Source of the DNA: Streptomyces atroolivaceus
GTDB lineage: Bacteria; Actinomycetota; Actinomycetes; Streptomycetales; Streptomycetaceae
Direction: 5' to 3'
Length of the DNA stretch: 64,000 bases
NCBI RefSeq assembly: GCF_000717025.1
Contig: NZ_JNXG01000013.1
Span: forward strand, 186,001-250,000
Shown: positions 38,747 through 50,651 of the stretch, in pieces
Layout: each line of letters opens with the position of its first letter
How positions within the stretch are numbered: position 1 is the stretch's first letter
Translations under genes and position numbers: made by a program
Notes under the pieces: model-generated
What the model saw: the letters and a program-made list of their open reading frames with translations, nothing else
What the model was told of the DNA's origin: nothing
The model's database searches: none

Positions 38747-39361
38747 CTAGTCCTTGTGCACGGTGCCGTCCGGGTCCAGGCCCTTGAAGGAGAGGATCAC
38801 GATCAGGATGCCTCCGCAGACGATCGCGGAGTCGGCGAGGTTGAAGACGGCGAAGTGGGCGGGGGCGATGAAGTCGACCACCGCGCCCTTGAACACGCCG
38901 GGCGCGCGGAAGATGCGGTCGGTCAGGTTGCCGAGCGCTCCTCCGAGCAGCAGGCCGAGGGCGATGGCCCAGGGCAGGCTGTAGAGCTTGCGCGCGAGCC
39001 GGATGATCACGACGATCACGACGGCCGCGATGGCCGTGAAGATCACGGTGAACGCCTCGCCGATCCCGAAGGCGGCGCCCGCGTTCCGGATCGCGTCGAA
39101 CTTCAGCCACTCGCCGAAGATCTCGATCGGTTCCTCGTGCTCCAGCTTGGCGACCACGATCATCTTGCTGACCAGGTCCAGGAGGTAGGCCAGGACGGCC
39201 ACGCAGAGGAGGACGAGGATCCGCTTCCTGCCCCGGCCGCTGCCGGGCTCGTCGGCCCCCGCCGGGGCCGGGCCCTCCGAGGCCTGCTGGGGCTCAGCCC
39301 CGTCGGCCCCCTCGGCATCAGGGATATCCGGCGTACCGATGATGCGCTCCGCCTCTGCCAC
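38747..39361 (-). CDS. lspA: Lipoprotein signal peptidase LspA
   Basis: A 204-residue aspartyl protease of the membrane that removes signal peptides of lipoproteins after lipidation. Four membrane segments are seen, starting [20 protein letters not shown]. Motifs are complete: RNAGAAFG (N93), the Asp of [12 protein letters not shown] (D148) and the second Asp of FNLADSAIV (D177). The first about 45 residues form a non-conserved acidic, disordered leader, longer than in E. coli. Start is GTG 39361. It heads a leftward transcript with rluD and the GNAT gene. Confidence 0.95.
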   Translation of the reverse strand: MAEAERIIGTPDIPDAEGADGAEPQQASEGPAPAGADEPGSGRGRKRILVLLCVAVLAYLLDLVSKMIVVAKLEHEEPIEIFGEWLKFDAIRNAGAAFGIGEAFTVIFTAIAAVVIVVIIRLARKLYSLPWAIALGLLLGGALGNLTDRIFRAPGVFKGAVVDFIAPAHFAVFNLADSAIVCGGILIVILSFKGLDPDGTVHKD

Positions 39362-39688
39362 GTGAGTCCCTCAACCTAGGTGCCTGACTGAGGACGAGGG
39401 TACGACACACCCGGGCGATCAGGGGCCTCAGGCTCCGGAACGTCCGCGCCCGACCGCTCCCCCCACGCCTTCGGCCGGATCCGGCCGGTTCGAACCGGCC
39501 GGGCGGGGACGAACCGGCCTCGCCGGCGGCCCCGCCCCCGGCCGCCCCGCCCCGCCCGGCCCTCCCCCGCCTCCCGGGCTTCCGGGCTTCCGGTTCCGCC
39601 CGGACGGCTCCGCCTCGCGCTCGTACGCACGGAACCGCTCGTACGCACGGGACCGCTCGCACGAGGTCCCCCGGGTCACGCGGCCGTG
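39362..39688. other. 327-base intergenic region with palindrome and short repeats
   Basis: No gene is visible. It holds a perfect 22-base palindrome centred on TTCGAA at 39481-39502, followed by a G/C-rich repetitive stretch (GGCCCCGCCCCCGGCC-like) to about 39590, and near 39617-39660 two to three copies of a CTCGTACGCACGG-type repeat. The promoter of lspA must be here. Confidence 0.6.
39481..39502. repeat. Perfect 22-base palindrome upstream of lspA
   Basis: Arms CCGGCCGGTTC and GAACCGGCCGG meet with no spacer; the sequence GAACCGGCC recurs again at about 39511-39519. It is 120 bases upstream of lspA and could be a terminator of the dksA-like gene (whose stop is at 39689) or a protein-binding site. 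Confidence 0.6.
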
Positions 39689-40504
39689 CTAGCCGCGCCG
39701 CTCCTGCTTCTGCTTGTCCTCCACGCAGAGCGTGGCGCGGGGGAAGGCCTGCATCCGCGCCTTGCCGATCGGCTTGCCGCAGACCTCGCAGAGCCCGTAG
39801 GTCCCCGCGTCGAGCCTGGCGAGGGCTCGCTCCGTCTGGCTCAGGGTCTCCTGGGCGTGGGCCGCCAGGGACAGCTCGTGCTCCCTGGTGATGTTCTTCG
39901 TGCCGGTGTCCGCGTCGTCGTCACCGGCCCCGTCCCCGGAGTCGCGCATCAGTCCGGCCAGGGCCGCGCCCGACGCCTCCAGTTCGGTGCGCAGTCGGGT
40001 GACCTCGCCGGTCAGCTCGGTCCGCGCCGCGTCGACCTCCTCAGGAGTCCAGGGGTCCTCCCCCGGCCTGACCGCCAGGTCTCCGGGCGCCGCGCCGGCC
40101 CTGGCCGGGGGGACCGCTGTCGCGACGCCCTCTCCTGCAGCCGTGGTCCGGGCCGCGCTCTTCTTGGCTACCACCGTGTGGGCTCCTGTCTCCTCGGCGG
40201 CCCGGGCCGCCCCCGTGGCCTTCTTCGACGCCTTCTTGGCGGCGCTCTTCTTCGACGTGCTGCTCTCCGCCGGCCCGCCGTGCGCCGGGTCCTGACCGCT
40301 CTGTTCCCGCTCCGGCGGGAGTGCCGCCGCCTTCTTCCCGGCGGCCGCCCTCCCCGCCGCTCTCTTCGCCGTCTTCCCGACCGGCTTCTCCTGGCCCGCC
40401 TCCGGGCCGGCCTCCTCGCCCGCGCTCCCGGTCTCCTCCTCGGCAGCCGCAGCCGTGGATCTCGCGGACGCCGTTCTCGATGCGGCGGTCTTCTTCGCCA
40501 CCAT
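39689..40504 (-). CDS. DksA/TraR-like protein with histone-H1-like N-terminal tail
   Basis: A 271-residue protein from ATG 40504 (MVAKKTAASRTASARSTAAA). About the first 135 residues are low-complexity Lys/Ala-rich, e.g. KSAAKKASKKATGAARAAEE and VVAKKSAARTTAAGEG, resembling histone H1-like DNA-binding tails. The rest is a DksA-type domain: helices DPWTPEEVDAARTELTGEVT and NITREHELSLAAHAQETLSQ, then ALARLDAGTYGLCEVCGKPI and ATLCVEDKQKQERRG. The zinc site has CEVC but the second pair is C-VED, so one of four ligands is missing or replaced by Asp. It may tether an RNA-polymerase-binding domain to DNA. It is divergent from ileS. Confidence 0.85.
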   Translation of the reverse strand: MVAKKTAASRTASARSTAAAAEEETGSAGEEAGPEAGQEKPVGKTAKRAAGRAAAGKKAAALPPEREQSGQDPAHGGPAESSTSKKSAAKKASKKATGAARAAEETGAHTVVAKKSAARTTAAGEGVATAVPPARAGAAPGDLAVRPGEDPWTPEEVDAARTELTGEVTRLRTELEASGAALAGLMRDSGDGAGDDDADTGTKNITREHELSLAAHAQETLSQTERALARLDAGTYGLCEVCGKPIGKARMQAFPRATLCVEDKQKQERRG

Positions 40505-40767
40505 GGCCGCGGCCCCTTCACATATTGTGATCTTGCACGCGAATCGTGCTGGGACGATAAATCGACCCCGGCTCCGCGGCAACGGGGCACGCCGCCGGTT
40601 GGCCCTGCCCGCGGGCGGGCGGTGGCCCCGCCTGCAACCGTTGTGCCCAGCTCCCCGCGCGGTAATCCGTCCCCGCGCGCTCTCCGGGGCTCCGTCCGTC
40701 CCGTCTGGCCATTCGGGTCAAGACCGCCCCGCGGATCAACCGGTCGGCGGTCGTCCGTACGGGCCCG

Positions 40768-40773
40768 TACACT
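40768..40773 (+). promoter_or_regulatory. Likely -10 of the ileS T-box transcript
   Basis: TACACT precedes the T-box leader by a few bases, placing the transcription start near 40780. A convincing -35 was not found in the G/C-rich bases upstream. Confidence 0.5.
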
Positions 40774-40779
40774 GGCCGC

Positions 40780-41065
40780 AGCGAGAGGCATGGATGGGAC
40801 GAGTAGCGTCGTACGCAGCCAGGAGCGACCCGGGGACGGTGGGAGCCCGGGGGCGAGCGCGCCGTGAAGATCACCCCGGAGCCGCCGGAAGAAAGCTTTG
40901 GACAGTGGGTCCCGCCCACGGGTCCGAGGCAGGTAGACCCGGCATCGCGACCCCAATGAGGGGGCCACGGGTGCATGCCCGCGGCCAAGGAGGGTGGTAC
41001 CGCGGGAGCTGATCCGGCTCTCGTCCCTCCGACGGAAGTGGAAGACGTCCGCCGGAGGAAGCCCG
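40780..41065 (+). promoter_or_regulatory. T-box riboswitch (tRNA-Ile sensing) of ileS
   Basis: The canonical T-box AGGGTGGTACCGCG is at 40991-41004. Upstream, GTGAAGATCACC at 40864-40875 presents an ATC triplet at 40870-40872 as the likely specifier for tRNA-Ile (GAU anticodon). Between them is a Stem III-like hairpin, GTGGGTCCCGCCCAC, near 40906-40920. After the T-box, CCCTCCG (about 41025-41031) can pair either with the T-box side (GGAGGG) or with the ileS Shine-Dalgarno GGAGG at 41054-41058. No intrinsic terminator with U-run is present, so control is probably translational, as described for actinobacterial ileS T-boxes. Uncharged tRNA-Ile would free the ribosome site. Confidence 0.92.
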
Positions 41066-41068
41066 CAC

Positions 41069-44218
<3,150 letters not shown>

Positions 44219-44237
44219 CCGCCACCGCACACGGAGG

Positions 44238-44270
44238 GGCCCCGTCGGCGCGAGACCAGCCGGCGGGGCC
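44238..44270 (+). terminator. ileS terminator
   Basis: GGCCCCGTCGGC pairs with GCCGGCGGGGCC (one mismatch) around a 9-base loop and is followed by TTT. It starts 20 bases after the ileS stop. Confidence 0.82.
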
Positions 44271-44453
44271 TTTCCCTGTTTCCGCTCCCGGCGGGACCCC
44301 GGGGTCCCGCTCCTGCCGGGGTCCCGCCCCCCTGTGGGGAGGCTCACTTCCAGCCCTGCCGGCGATCGGGGAGCGGAGCTCCGTCTCCGTGCTCGGGGAC
44401 GAGCCCCTCGCTGTGTGCCCGCACGCCCACGCCACGCCGCGAGGGCACGCAAA

Positions 44454-44490
44454 AGGGCCGGGCCCCGGGAAAACCCCGGGGCCCGGCCCT
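44454..44490 (-). terminator. divIVA terminator
   Basis: A perfect 16-base stem, AGGGCCGGGCCCCGGG and its complement, with an AAAA-type loop. On the minus strand it lies 40 bases past the divIVA stop and is followed by TTT (AAAA on the plus strand), so it ends the dcw transcript. Confidence 0.85.
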
Positions 44491-44530
44491 CTGCCTGCCG
44501 ACGGCTACGCGCTCAGCGAGCGCGAACCGC

Positions 44531-45688
44531 TCAGTTGTCGTCCTCGTCGATCAGGAACCCGCGCATCGGCGACGGCGCCTGCTGCATCGGCTGCGGCGCC
44601 TGCGGCCGCACCGGCGCCATCGGCTGAGTCATCGCGGGCGACATCTGCTGCTGACCGCCGCCGTACGACGGTCCACCGCCCATCGACTGGTTGCCGGCGC
44701 CCATCTGCTGGTTGCCGTGGCCACCGTGGTTACCGCCCATGGTGTGTCCCATCGCACCCGCACCGGCCGGAGCCAGCGAAGGCGACGGCGGCAGCGAAGC
44801 GGCGGCCGGGGTCCGCGGCGGAGCAAGCGAGTCGTCGGCCTGGGTCTCCAGCTGACGCAGCTGGCTCTCCAGGTAGGACTTCAGGCGGGTCCGGTACTCG
44901 CGCTCGAAGCCACGCAGGTCCTCGACCTTGCGCTCCAGCGTCGCGCGGGCCGACTCCAGCGAGCCCATCGCCACGCGGTGCTTCTCCTGCGCGTCCCGCT
45001 CCAGGGCATCCGCCTTGGCGCGGGCGTCGCGCTCGAGGCCCTCGGCACGGCTGCGCGCCTCACCGACGATCTTGTTGGCCTCGGAACGGGCCTCCGCGAT
45101 CGCCTGGTCAGCGGTCTGCTGGGCAAGGGAGAGGACTCGGGCGGCGCTGTCGCCGCCGGGGCCCTGACCGGGCTGCTGCATCTGCTGCTGCTGCATCTGC
45201 TGCTGCTGCTGCTGCATCTGCTGCTGCGGGGCGTGACCGCCCATGGGACCGCCCATCGGGCCACCCATGGGACCGCCCTGCATCGGGCCGGGGCCGTGCG
45301 GGCCCTGCGGACCGGGGCCATGGCCACCCTGCGGGCCGTGGCCGCTGGGACCGGCAGGCAGCTGCGGAGCGCCACCGGGCAGCTGGGGGGGACCCATCTG
45401 CGGGGGCTGCTGCTGCACCGGCGGACCCGATATGGCGGCGGGCACCGGAGCCCCTGGCCGTTCCTGCTGCTCCGGCGGTTTACGCATTCCCTGCTGCTGC
45501 TGGTTCTGCGCGGCCGCACGCGTGGCGGCGGCCAGCTTGGCGCGCAGGTCCTCGTTCTCACGGAGCAGACGGGTCAGTTCCGACTCGACCTCGTCGAGGA
45601 AGGCATCGACCTCGTCCTCGTCATAGCCTTCTCGGAGGCGGACGGTCGTGAACTGCTTGTTCCGCACGTCCTCGGGGGTCAGCGGCAT
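44531..45688 (-). CDS. divIVA: Polar growth determinant DivIVA (Wag31)
   Basis: A 385-residue coiled-coil protein. The conserved membrane-binding N-terminus is [20 protein letters not shown] then [21 protein letters not shown] long Gln/Pro/Gly/Met-rich linker (residues about 60-180, with runs such as [18 protein letters not shown]) separates it from the second coiled coil [20 protein letters not shown] to [16 protein letters not shown]. The C-terminal tail is again Gly/Met/Gln-rich and ends FLIDEDDN. In Streptomyces this essential protein marks hyphal tips and directs tip extension and branching. It is the last gene of the dcw run. Confidence 0.97.
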   Translation of the reverse strand: MPLTPEDVRNKQFTTVRLREGYDEDEVDAFLDEVESELTRLLRENEDLRAKLAAATRAAAQNQQQQGMRKPPEQQERPGAPVPAAISGPPVQQQPPQMGPPQLPGGAPQLPAGPSGHGPQGGHGPGPQGPHGPGPMQGGPMGGPMGGPMGGHAPQQQMQQQQQQMQQQQMQQPGQGPGGDSAARVLSLAQQTADQAIAEARSEANKIVGEARSRAEGLERDARAKADALERDAQEKHRVAMGSLESARATLERKVEDLRGFEREYRTRLKSYLESQLRQLETQADDSLAPPRTPAAASLPPSPSLAPAGAGAMGHTMGGNHGGHGNQQMGAGNQSMGGGPSYGGGQQQMSPAMTQPMAPVRPQAPQPMQQAPSPMRGFLIDEDDN

Positions 45689-45737
45689 CTCTTCTTCACC
45701 TCTACGTAGTCGTCGGCAGTCGGCAAGACCGTATCGT

Positions 45738-46034
45738 TCACACGCCGCTCGCAAGCTTGCCCACAAGGCTGAGCAGAATGTAGACGATGATCATCAGAAC
45801 GAAGAAGGACAGGTCAAGTGCCACGCCCCCGAGACGCAACGGCGGTATGAACCGCCGCAGAAGCTTCAACGGTGGATCCGTGACAGTGTAAGTGCCCTCG
45901 AGAACGACCACCATCGCCTTGCCTGGCTGCCATGAACGTGCGAACTGGAAGACGTAGTCCATGACCAGCCGGAAGATCAGCACGATGAGGAAACACATCA
46001 GCGCGATATAGACCACATCCAGTGCGACGCCCAT
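45738..46034 (-). CDS. YggT family membrane protein
   Basis: A 98-residue protein with two hydrophobic halves, [20 protein letters not shown] and [20 protein letters not shown], around the polar [20 protein letters not shown] loop. [19 protein letters not shown] is the YggT signature. The family lies next to sepF and divIVA in many Gram-positive bacteria and is thought to affect division or ion homeostasis. It sits between sepF and divIVA, 49 bases before the latter. Confidence 0.9.
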   Translation of the reverse strand: MGVALDVVYIALMCFLIVLIFRLVMDYVFQFARSWQPGKAMVVVLEGTYTVTDPPLKLLRRFIPPLRLGGVALDLSFFVLMIIVYILLSLVGKLASGV

Positions 46035-46102
46035 TTCCCGCGCTTCCCTCTCCCCTGGCTCTCGTAGCCCCGGCCTTCCGGCCGGGTTTGTTCCCGGTGT
46101 TC

Positions 46103-46714
46103 TCAGCTCTGGTTGAAGAACCCGCCCTCTGCGATGCGGGCCTTGTCCTCCGCCGTGACATCGACGTTAGCAGGCGACAACAGGAACACCTTCTGTGTCA
46201 CACGCTCAATGCTGCCATGGAGACCGAAGACGAGTCCCGCGGCAAAGTCGACAAGTCGCTTCGCGTCCGTGTCGTCCATCTCCGTGAGATTCATGATCAC
46301 CGGCGTGCCCTCGCGGAAGTGTTCCCCGATGGTACGGGCCTCGTTATAGGTCCTGGGGTGCAGCGTGGTGATCCGGTAGGGCTCCCGCTCGGACACGACC
46401 TTGGGCATGATCACCGGTGCGTTCTTCTCCATGTTCGGGCGGTCAGGTGTGATGGATGCCACGGGGGCGATTCGGGCGGGTCGTCCGCTTTCCGCCGGGA
46501 GCTGAACCGGTTCCCGGGGTGCGGGTGGCTGCACCGCTCGTACCGGTTCGTCCCGTTCCCGCTCCACCGGATGCGCGGGCTGGTGTCGCCGCCGGTCCCG
46601 CTCGGGCTCCGGCTCGGGTTCGAATTCGTCGTCGGGGTCGAACCCCGGACCGTCGTACCCATCGTCCTCCACGAGGCCGAGGTAGACCGCCATCTTGCGC
46701 ATCGCGCCGGCCAT
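46103..46714 (-). CDS. sepF: Cell division protein SepF
   Basis: A 203-residue protein. N-terminal [20 protein letters not shown] is the amphipathic membrane anchor; an acidic/basic linker ([20 protein letters not shown]) follows, then the dimeric core [40 protein letters not shown] and [20 protein letters not shown]. In actinobacteria, which lack FtsA and ZipA, SepF tethers FtsZ to the membrane, so this is a core divisome part. The genome may encode further SepF-like paralogues elsewhere. Confidence 0.96.
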   Translation of the reverse strand: MAGAMRKMAVYLGLVEDDGYDGPGFDPDDEFEPEPEPERDRRRHQPAHPVERERDEPVRAVQPPAPREPVQLPAESGRPARIAPVASITPDRPNMEKNAPVIMPKVVSEREPYRITTLHPRTYNEARTIGEHFREGTPVIMNLTEMDDTDAKRLVDFAAGLVFGLHGSIERVTQKVFLLSPANVDVTAEDKARIAEGGFFNQS

Positions 46715-46841
46715 GCTCCGAGTCCTCCGCTCTGTGGTGGATCGGCATTCGTGTCACCAAGTGCCCGAGATCCACTCCGGCCTGCCCGCTTCGAGCGGGA
46801 ATGACCATATTTTCTGCTGTGGTCCGACTTGCTTCGCGACG

Positions 46842-47561
46842 TTACCCGAGCCGGGGTCGGACTCCGAGCACCGCCGTACCGACGCGTACATGTGTCGCCC
46901 CGGCCGCGATCGCGTCCTCGAGATCCGCGCTCATCCCAGCAGAGACCATGTTCGCAGCCGGATGGTCCCCGCGCAGGCGGGATGAGAATTCCATCAGGCG
47001 GCCGAACGCGGCCCGTTGCCGGCCGGCGTAGGGGCCTGCGAGCGGGGCGACGGTCATCAGACCGTCGAGCCTGAGCCCTTCCGCCGCTTCCACCGAGGCG
47101 GCCAACTCCTCGATCGCGTCCGGTGCGACCCCACCCCGGTCCCCGCGCTCACCGCTCTCCGCGTCGAGCGCGACCTGGATGAGACAGCCGAGTTCACGCT
47201 CACCCCTGACCGCCGCCGCCGAGAGTGCGGTGACGAGCTTCACGCGGTCGACCGACTGCACCACATCGGCATAACCGGCCACGGAGCGGACCTTGTTGGT
47301 CTGCAACTGTCCGACAAAGTGCCATGTGAGCGACAGATCCGCACAAGCGGCGGCTTTTGGCGCCGCGTCCTGGTCACGGTTCTCCGCGACGTGCCGGACA
47401 CCGAGTTCGTGCAGGATGCGCACATCGCTCGCGGGATACGTCTTCGTGACCACGATGAGGGTCACTTCCTCCCGCTCGCGGCCTGCCGCCGCGCAGGCGG
47501 AAGCAATACGTTCCTCCACCTGTGCCAGGTTCGCCGCGAGTTGGGTCCTGCGATCCGTCAT
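46842..47561 (-). CDS. YggS family PLP homeostasis protein
   Basis: A 239-residue PLP-binding barrel protein: QLAANLAQVEERIASACAAA, then VTLIVVTKTYPASDVRILHE with the PLP lysine in TKTYP, ELGVRHVAENRDQDAAPKAA, TWHFVGQLQTNKVRSVAGYA and VSAGMSADLEDAIAAGATHV. The family regulates free PLP and amino acid balance rather than catalysis. The motif AENRDQD replaces the more usual GENYVQE. It follows pgeF by 6 bases within the dcw run. Confidence 0.93.
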   Translation of the reverse strand: MTDRRTQLAANLAQVEERIASACAAAGREREEVTLIVVTKTYPASDVRILHELGVRHVAENRDQDAAPKAAACADLSLTWHFVGQLQTNKVRSVAGYADVVQSVDRVKLVTALSAAAVRGERELGCLIQVALDAESGERGDRGGVAPDAIEELAASVEAAEGLRLDGLMTVAPLAGPYAGRQRAAFGRLMEFSSRLRGDHPAANMVSAGMSADLEDAIAAGATHVRVGTAVLGVRPRLG

Positions 47562-47567
47562 GCCCTA

Positions 47568-48320
47568 TCAGTCCAACCAGACATATCCCGCGAGCCGCCC
47601 CGTGGTGCGGTCCCGGCGGTACGAGAAATGGTCACCGGATTCCCGTGTGCAGACCGGCGAGCTGTGCCGGTCGCCGACACCGAGCTCTTCGAGCTGGGCG
47701 TGGACTCCGGCCGTGACGTCCACCGCGGGCGTTCCCCAGCCGGTCTCCGACCAGGACGCCGGGACGGCCCCGGCGACGTCCGCGCGCATCTGCTCCGGAA
47801 CCTCGTAACACCGTCCGCAGACGGCCGGCCCGGTGTGCGCGACGATCCGGGACGGCTCGGCGCCGAGCGCGATCATCGCCTCGACCGCCGCCGGGACGAC
47901 TCCCGCGACCAGACCCGGCCGCCCCGCGTGGGCGGCCGCCACGACACCGGCCACCGGATCGGCGAGCAGTACCGGTGTGCAGTCGGCGGTGAGCACCGCG
48001 AGCGGGAGTCCGCGCCGCGCCGTCACCACCGCGTCCACGGCGGGGACGTCCGGGGAACCGCCCCAGGGACCGTCGACCACGGCCACGTCGCGCCCGTGCA
48101 CCTGGTTCATCCAGACCACCAGGTCCGGATCCAGGCCGAGGGAACGGGCGGCGCGCGCACGGTTCGCACGGACGGCGGCGGGGTCGTCGCCGACCGCGCC
48201 GCCGAGGTTGAGCTCCTCGTACGGAACGGCGCTCACTCCGCCCCACCTGTCGGTGAAGGCGAAATGGGCGCCGCCCGCCGAAGACTCCGCGGCTCTCACC
48301 GCGCGCTGCGGACCTATCAC
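47568..48320 (-). CDS. pgeF: Peptidoglycan editing factor PgeF (YlmD/YfiH, laccase-domain)
   Basis: A 250-residue protein from GTG 48320, overlapping the ftsZ stop by four bases. Metal-site blocks are [35 protein letters not shown] with Cys, [20 protein letters not shown] with His, and [20 protein letters not shown]. The family was first called polyphenol oxidase; studies show it cleaves wrong dipeptides (L-Ser) from wall precursors. Its location between ftsZ and yggS fits that wall-quality role. Confidence 0.93.
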   Translation of the reverse strand: MIGPQRAVRAAESSAGGAHFAFTDRWGGVSAVPYEELNLGGAVGDDPAAVRANRARAARSLGLDPDLVVWMNQVHGRDVAVVDGPWGGSPDVPAVDAVVTARRGLPLAVLTADCTPVLLADPVAGVVAAAHAGRPGLVAGVVPAAVEAMIALGAEPSRIVAHTGPAVCGRCYEVPEQMRADVAGAVPASWSETGWGTPAVDVTAGVHAQLEELGVGDRHSSPVCTRESGDHFSYRRDRTTGRLAGYVWLD

Positions 48321-49531
48321 TTCAAGAAGTCCGGTACGTCCAGCTCTTCGGCCTGGGTGTCCTGGTAGGGACGGGCCGTCGGGACGTGCGGCGGGGAGAC
48401 CGGCGGCAGCGAGGACTCGTTCGCCACCGGCGCCGGCTCGGCCGGCGCCTGGGGCTCCTCACGCGGGGGCACGGAGCCCAGTCCGCCGCTCTGGCGCGCC
48501 GGCTCGGCCGCCCGGGCCGGCGGAGCCGGCTCCTCACGCTTGCCGGCACTCGCTCCGAGGACGTTCTCCCGACGGGCCGGCGGCTGTCCGCCGTCGAAGC
48601 CCGCGGCGATCACGGTGACCCGGACCTCGTCGCCCAGCGCGTCGTCGATGACCGCGCCGAAGATGATGTTCGCCTCCGGGTGTGCGGCCTCGCTCACCAG
48701 CTGGGCGGCCTCGTTGATCTCGAAGAGACCGAGGTCGCTGCCGCCGGAGATGGAGAGCAGGACACCGCGGGCGCCGTCGATGGAAGCCTCCAGGAGCGGC
48801 GAGGAGATCGCCATCTCCGCGGCGGCCACCGCGCGGTCGTCCCCGCGGGCGGAGCCGATGCCCATGAGCGCCGATCCGGCCTCGGACATGACCGACTTGA
48901 CGTCGGCGAAGTCGAGGTTGATCAGCCCCGGGGTCGTGATGAGGTCGGTGATGCCCTGGACGCCCGAGAGCAGCACCTGGTCGGCCGACTTGAACGCGTC
49001 GAGCACGCTGACCTGGCGGTCCGAGATGGACAGCAGCCGGTCGTTGGGGATGACGATGAGGGTGTCGACCTCTTCGCGGAGCTCGGCGATGCCGTCCTCC
49101 GCCTGGTTCGCGCGTCGCCGGCCCTCGAACGTGAACGGGCGGGTGACCACACCGATCGTCAGGGCGCCCAGCGAGCGCGCGATGTTGGCGACGACGGGTG
49201 CGCCGCCGGTGCCGGTGCCGCCGCCCTCACCGGCAGTGACGAAGACCATGTCGGCCCCCTTGAGGACCTCCTCGATCTCCTCACGGTGGTCCTCTGCCGC
49301 CTTACGACCGACGGCCGGGTTCGCCCCGGCGCCGAGGCCACGGGTGAGTTCACGGCCGACGTCGAGCTTGACGTCGGCGTCGCTCATCAACAGTGCTTGC
49401 GCATCGGTGTTGATCGCGATGAACTCGACGCCCTTGAGACCGACCTCGATCATTCGGTTGATGGCATTGACACCACCGCCGCCGACACCGATGACCTTGA
49501 TGACTGCGAGGTAGTTCTGCGGTGCTGCCAC
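48317..49531 (-). CDS. ftsZ: Cell division GTPase FtsZ
   Basis: A 404-residue tubulin homologue from GTG 49531. The nucleotide-binding glycine loops are [18 protein letters not shown] and the tubulin signature [20 protein letters not shown]; the T7 catalytic loop is [20 protein letters not shown]. After the core is an Ala/Pro/Glu-rich linker and the conserved tail [11 protein letters not shown], which contacts SepF and other partners. FtsZ forms the septal ring and the sporulation ladders of Streptomyces hyphae. The 276 bases upstream contain its own promoters. Confidence 0.98.
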   Translation of the reverse strand: MAAPQNYLAVIKVIGVGGGGVNAINRMIEVGLKGVEFIAINTDAQALLMSDADVKLDVGRELTRGLGAGANPAVGRKAAEDHREEIEEVLKGADMVFVTAGEGGGTGTGGAPVVANIARSLGALTIGVVTRPFTFEGRRRANQAEDGIAELREEVDTLIVIPNDRLLSISDRQVSVLDAFKSADQVLLSGVQGITDLITTPGLINLDFADVKSVMSEAGSALMGIGSARGDDRAVAAAEMAISSPLLEASIDGARGVLLSISGGSDLGLFEINEAAQLVSEAAHPEANIIFGAVIDDALGDEVRVTVIAAGFDGGQPPARRENVLGASAGKREEPAPPARAAEPARQSGGLGSVPPREEPQAPAEPAPVANESSLPPVSPPHVPTARPYQDTQAEELDVPDFLK

Positions 49532-49807
49532 GTCGAAGGCCTCTCGCCTCGAGTTACGTGTCGTCGCTTGGCGGTAGTCCCGCCGCGACGACGGATGCCG
49601 ATTGGGTCGGTCCGGACGCCGACCCAAACCCTAACGTTGAAGTTTAGGGTTACCAGTGTGTCTGCTTCTTGGACTCTTCCGAACAGGACACTAAGTCGAC
49701 AAGTGGCGCACGTTCAACGAACACGCCGAACCTCCCGTTTTTCTTTTCACCCTATGTGATCACCCGTAGCGCTGACCAACCAGGGGGCTGGCCAGGCCAA
49801 ACGTGCG
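49532..49807 (-). promoter_or_regulatory. ftsZ promoter region with WhiA-like GACAC boxes and inverted repeat
   Basis: This 276-base gap between ftsQ and ftsZ is less G/C-rich than its surroundings, as expected for promoters; multiple ftsZ promoters are known in other Streptomyces. It holds an inverted repeat AACCCTAA-N9-TTAGGGTT at 49627-49651, and two GACAC pentamers, one at 49658-49662 (minus strand) and one at 49687-49691 (plus strand). GACAC is the published WhiA recognition core in Streptomyces, and ftsZ is a known WhiA target, so sporulation control here is a reasonable inference. Confidence 0.6.
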
Positions 49808-50602
49808 TCAACTCTCCGACGACGCAGGGGCCGTGGGGGCACTCACGTCGAAGTGTCCCGCTTTGGGAGACGCTTTCATGAGAGCGGTGAGCACCCGCGC
49901 CTTCACGGGCCCCTGCTCACTGCTGCCCCACATCACGGTGCGCCCCCGGGTCAGTTCCAGGACGGCGGAGTCGTACGAGGTGACCCGTACGGCCTCGGTC
50001 TCCCCGGCCACCTTCCCCGGGAGATCTCCCGCGACACGGACCGCTTCCCGCAGCAGCCGGTCACTGCCGAACCGGCGCATGCTCGCCGACTGATCAGGCG
50101 TCAATTCCAGAAGCGGGACATGCGGGGGCGCTTTGTCCACGGTTGCGAAGCGAACGCCCTTTGCGTCCACTTCAATAAATTTTTTGCCCTTTTCGACCAA
50201 CAGGACCGGCTTTCGTTCGGTCACTTTAAAACTGACCTCGTGCGGCCATGACCGTACGACATCCACGGAGTCGATACGAGGCAACTTCTGGCGCAACCGG
50301 TCCGCGATCGCTCCGGTGTCGACGGAGATCAGCGGGGATCCCACGGGGGCCGCCGCGGCGGCCTCCACCTCACTCCGGGTCAGGACGTCCGTGCCGGTGG
50401 TCGTCACGCGCTCCAGCCTCAGCCAGGACGAGCCGTAGAGCACCCAGGCCGTGGCCGCGGCGGTCAGCACGAGACCAACCGCGGCCAGGACCAGCCTGGT
50501 ACGGCCCGTCAGGCGTCGCCCCTCGGGGCCGATGTGCGGCGGGCGGGCCGGGGTGTCGGCCCGCCCGGCCTCGCCGCGCTGGGCGGTCGTCGGTCCGGCC
50601 AC
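49808..50602 (-). CDS. ftsQ: Cell division protein FtsQ
   Basis: A 264-residue bitopic membrane protein from GTG 50602. A basic, proline-containing leader precedes one membrane helix, RLVLAAVGLVLTAAATAWVL, and the extracytoplasmic POTRA domain LRLERVTTTGTDVLTRSEVE to ISVDTGAIADRLRQKLPRID. The FtsQ beta domain follows with VDVVRSWPHEVSFKVTERKP and VDAKGVRFATVDKAP. It recruits the FtsL/DivIC and FtsW/FtsI complex. It is 49 bases after murG. Confidence 0.94.
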   Translation of the reverse strand: MAGPTTAQRGEAGRADTPARPPHIGPEGRRLTGRTRLVLAAVGLVLTAAATAWVLYGSSWLRLERVTTTGTDVLTRSEVEAAAAAPVGSPLISVDTGAIADRLRQKLPRIDSVDVVRSWPHEVSFKVTERKPVLLVEKGKKFIEVDAKGVRFATVDKAPPHVPLLELTPDQSASMRRFGSDRLLREAVRVAGDLPGKVAGETEAVRVTSYDSAVLELTRGRTVMWGSSEQGPVKARVLTALMKASPKAGHFDVSAPTAPASSES

Positions 50603-50651
50603 GCTCGCTCCTTCGCCGGACCCGGGGCGCCCGCCCCGGGTCCGCACCGCC

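Larger units (their letters stand above)
44219..44530. other. 312-base gap between convergent ileS and divIVA with two hairpins
   Basis: It contains no gene. Two strong stem-loops (44238-44270 and 44454-44490) terminate the opposing transcripts; between them I see only G/C-rich sequence with further short inverted repeats, such as GGGACCCCGGGGTCCC near 44293. Confidence 0.7.

Noticed and set aside
44287..44335. Additional G/C-rich inverted repeats between ileS and divIVA
   Set aside because: They are short, without loop or following U-tract, and lie between two much stronger terminators; reporting each as a terminator would be over-reading.
45181..45240. CAG/CTG-like repeat resembling an expandable tandem repeat
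   Set aside because: It encodes the Gln-rich linker of DivIVA ([14 protein letters not shown]), mixed with Met codons. This is a normal low-complexity protein segment.
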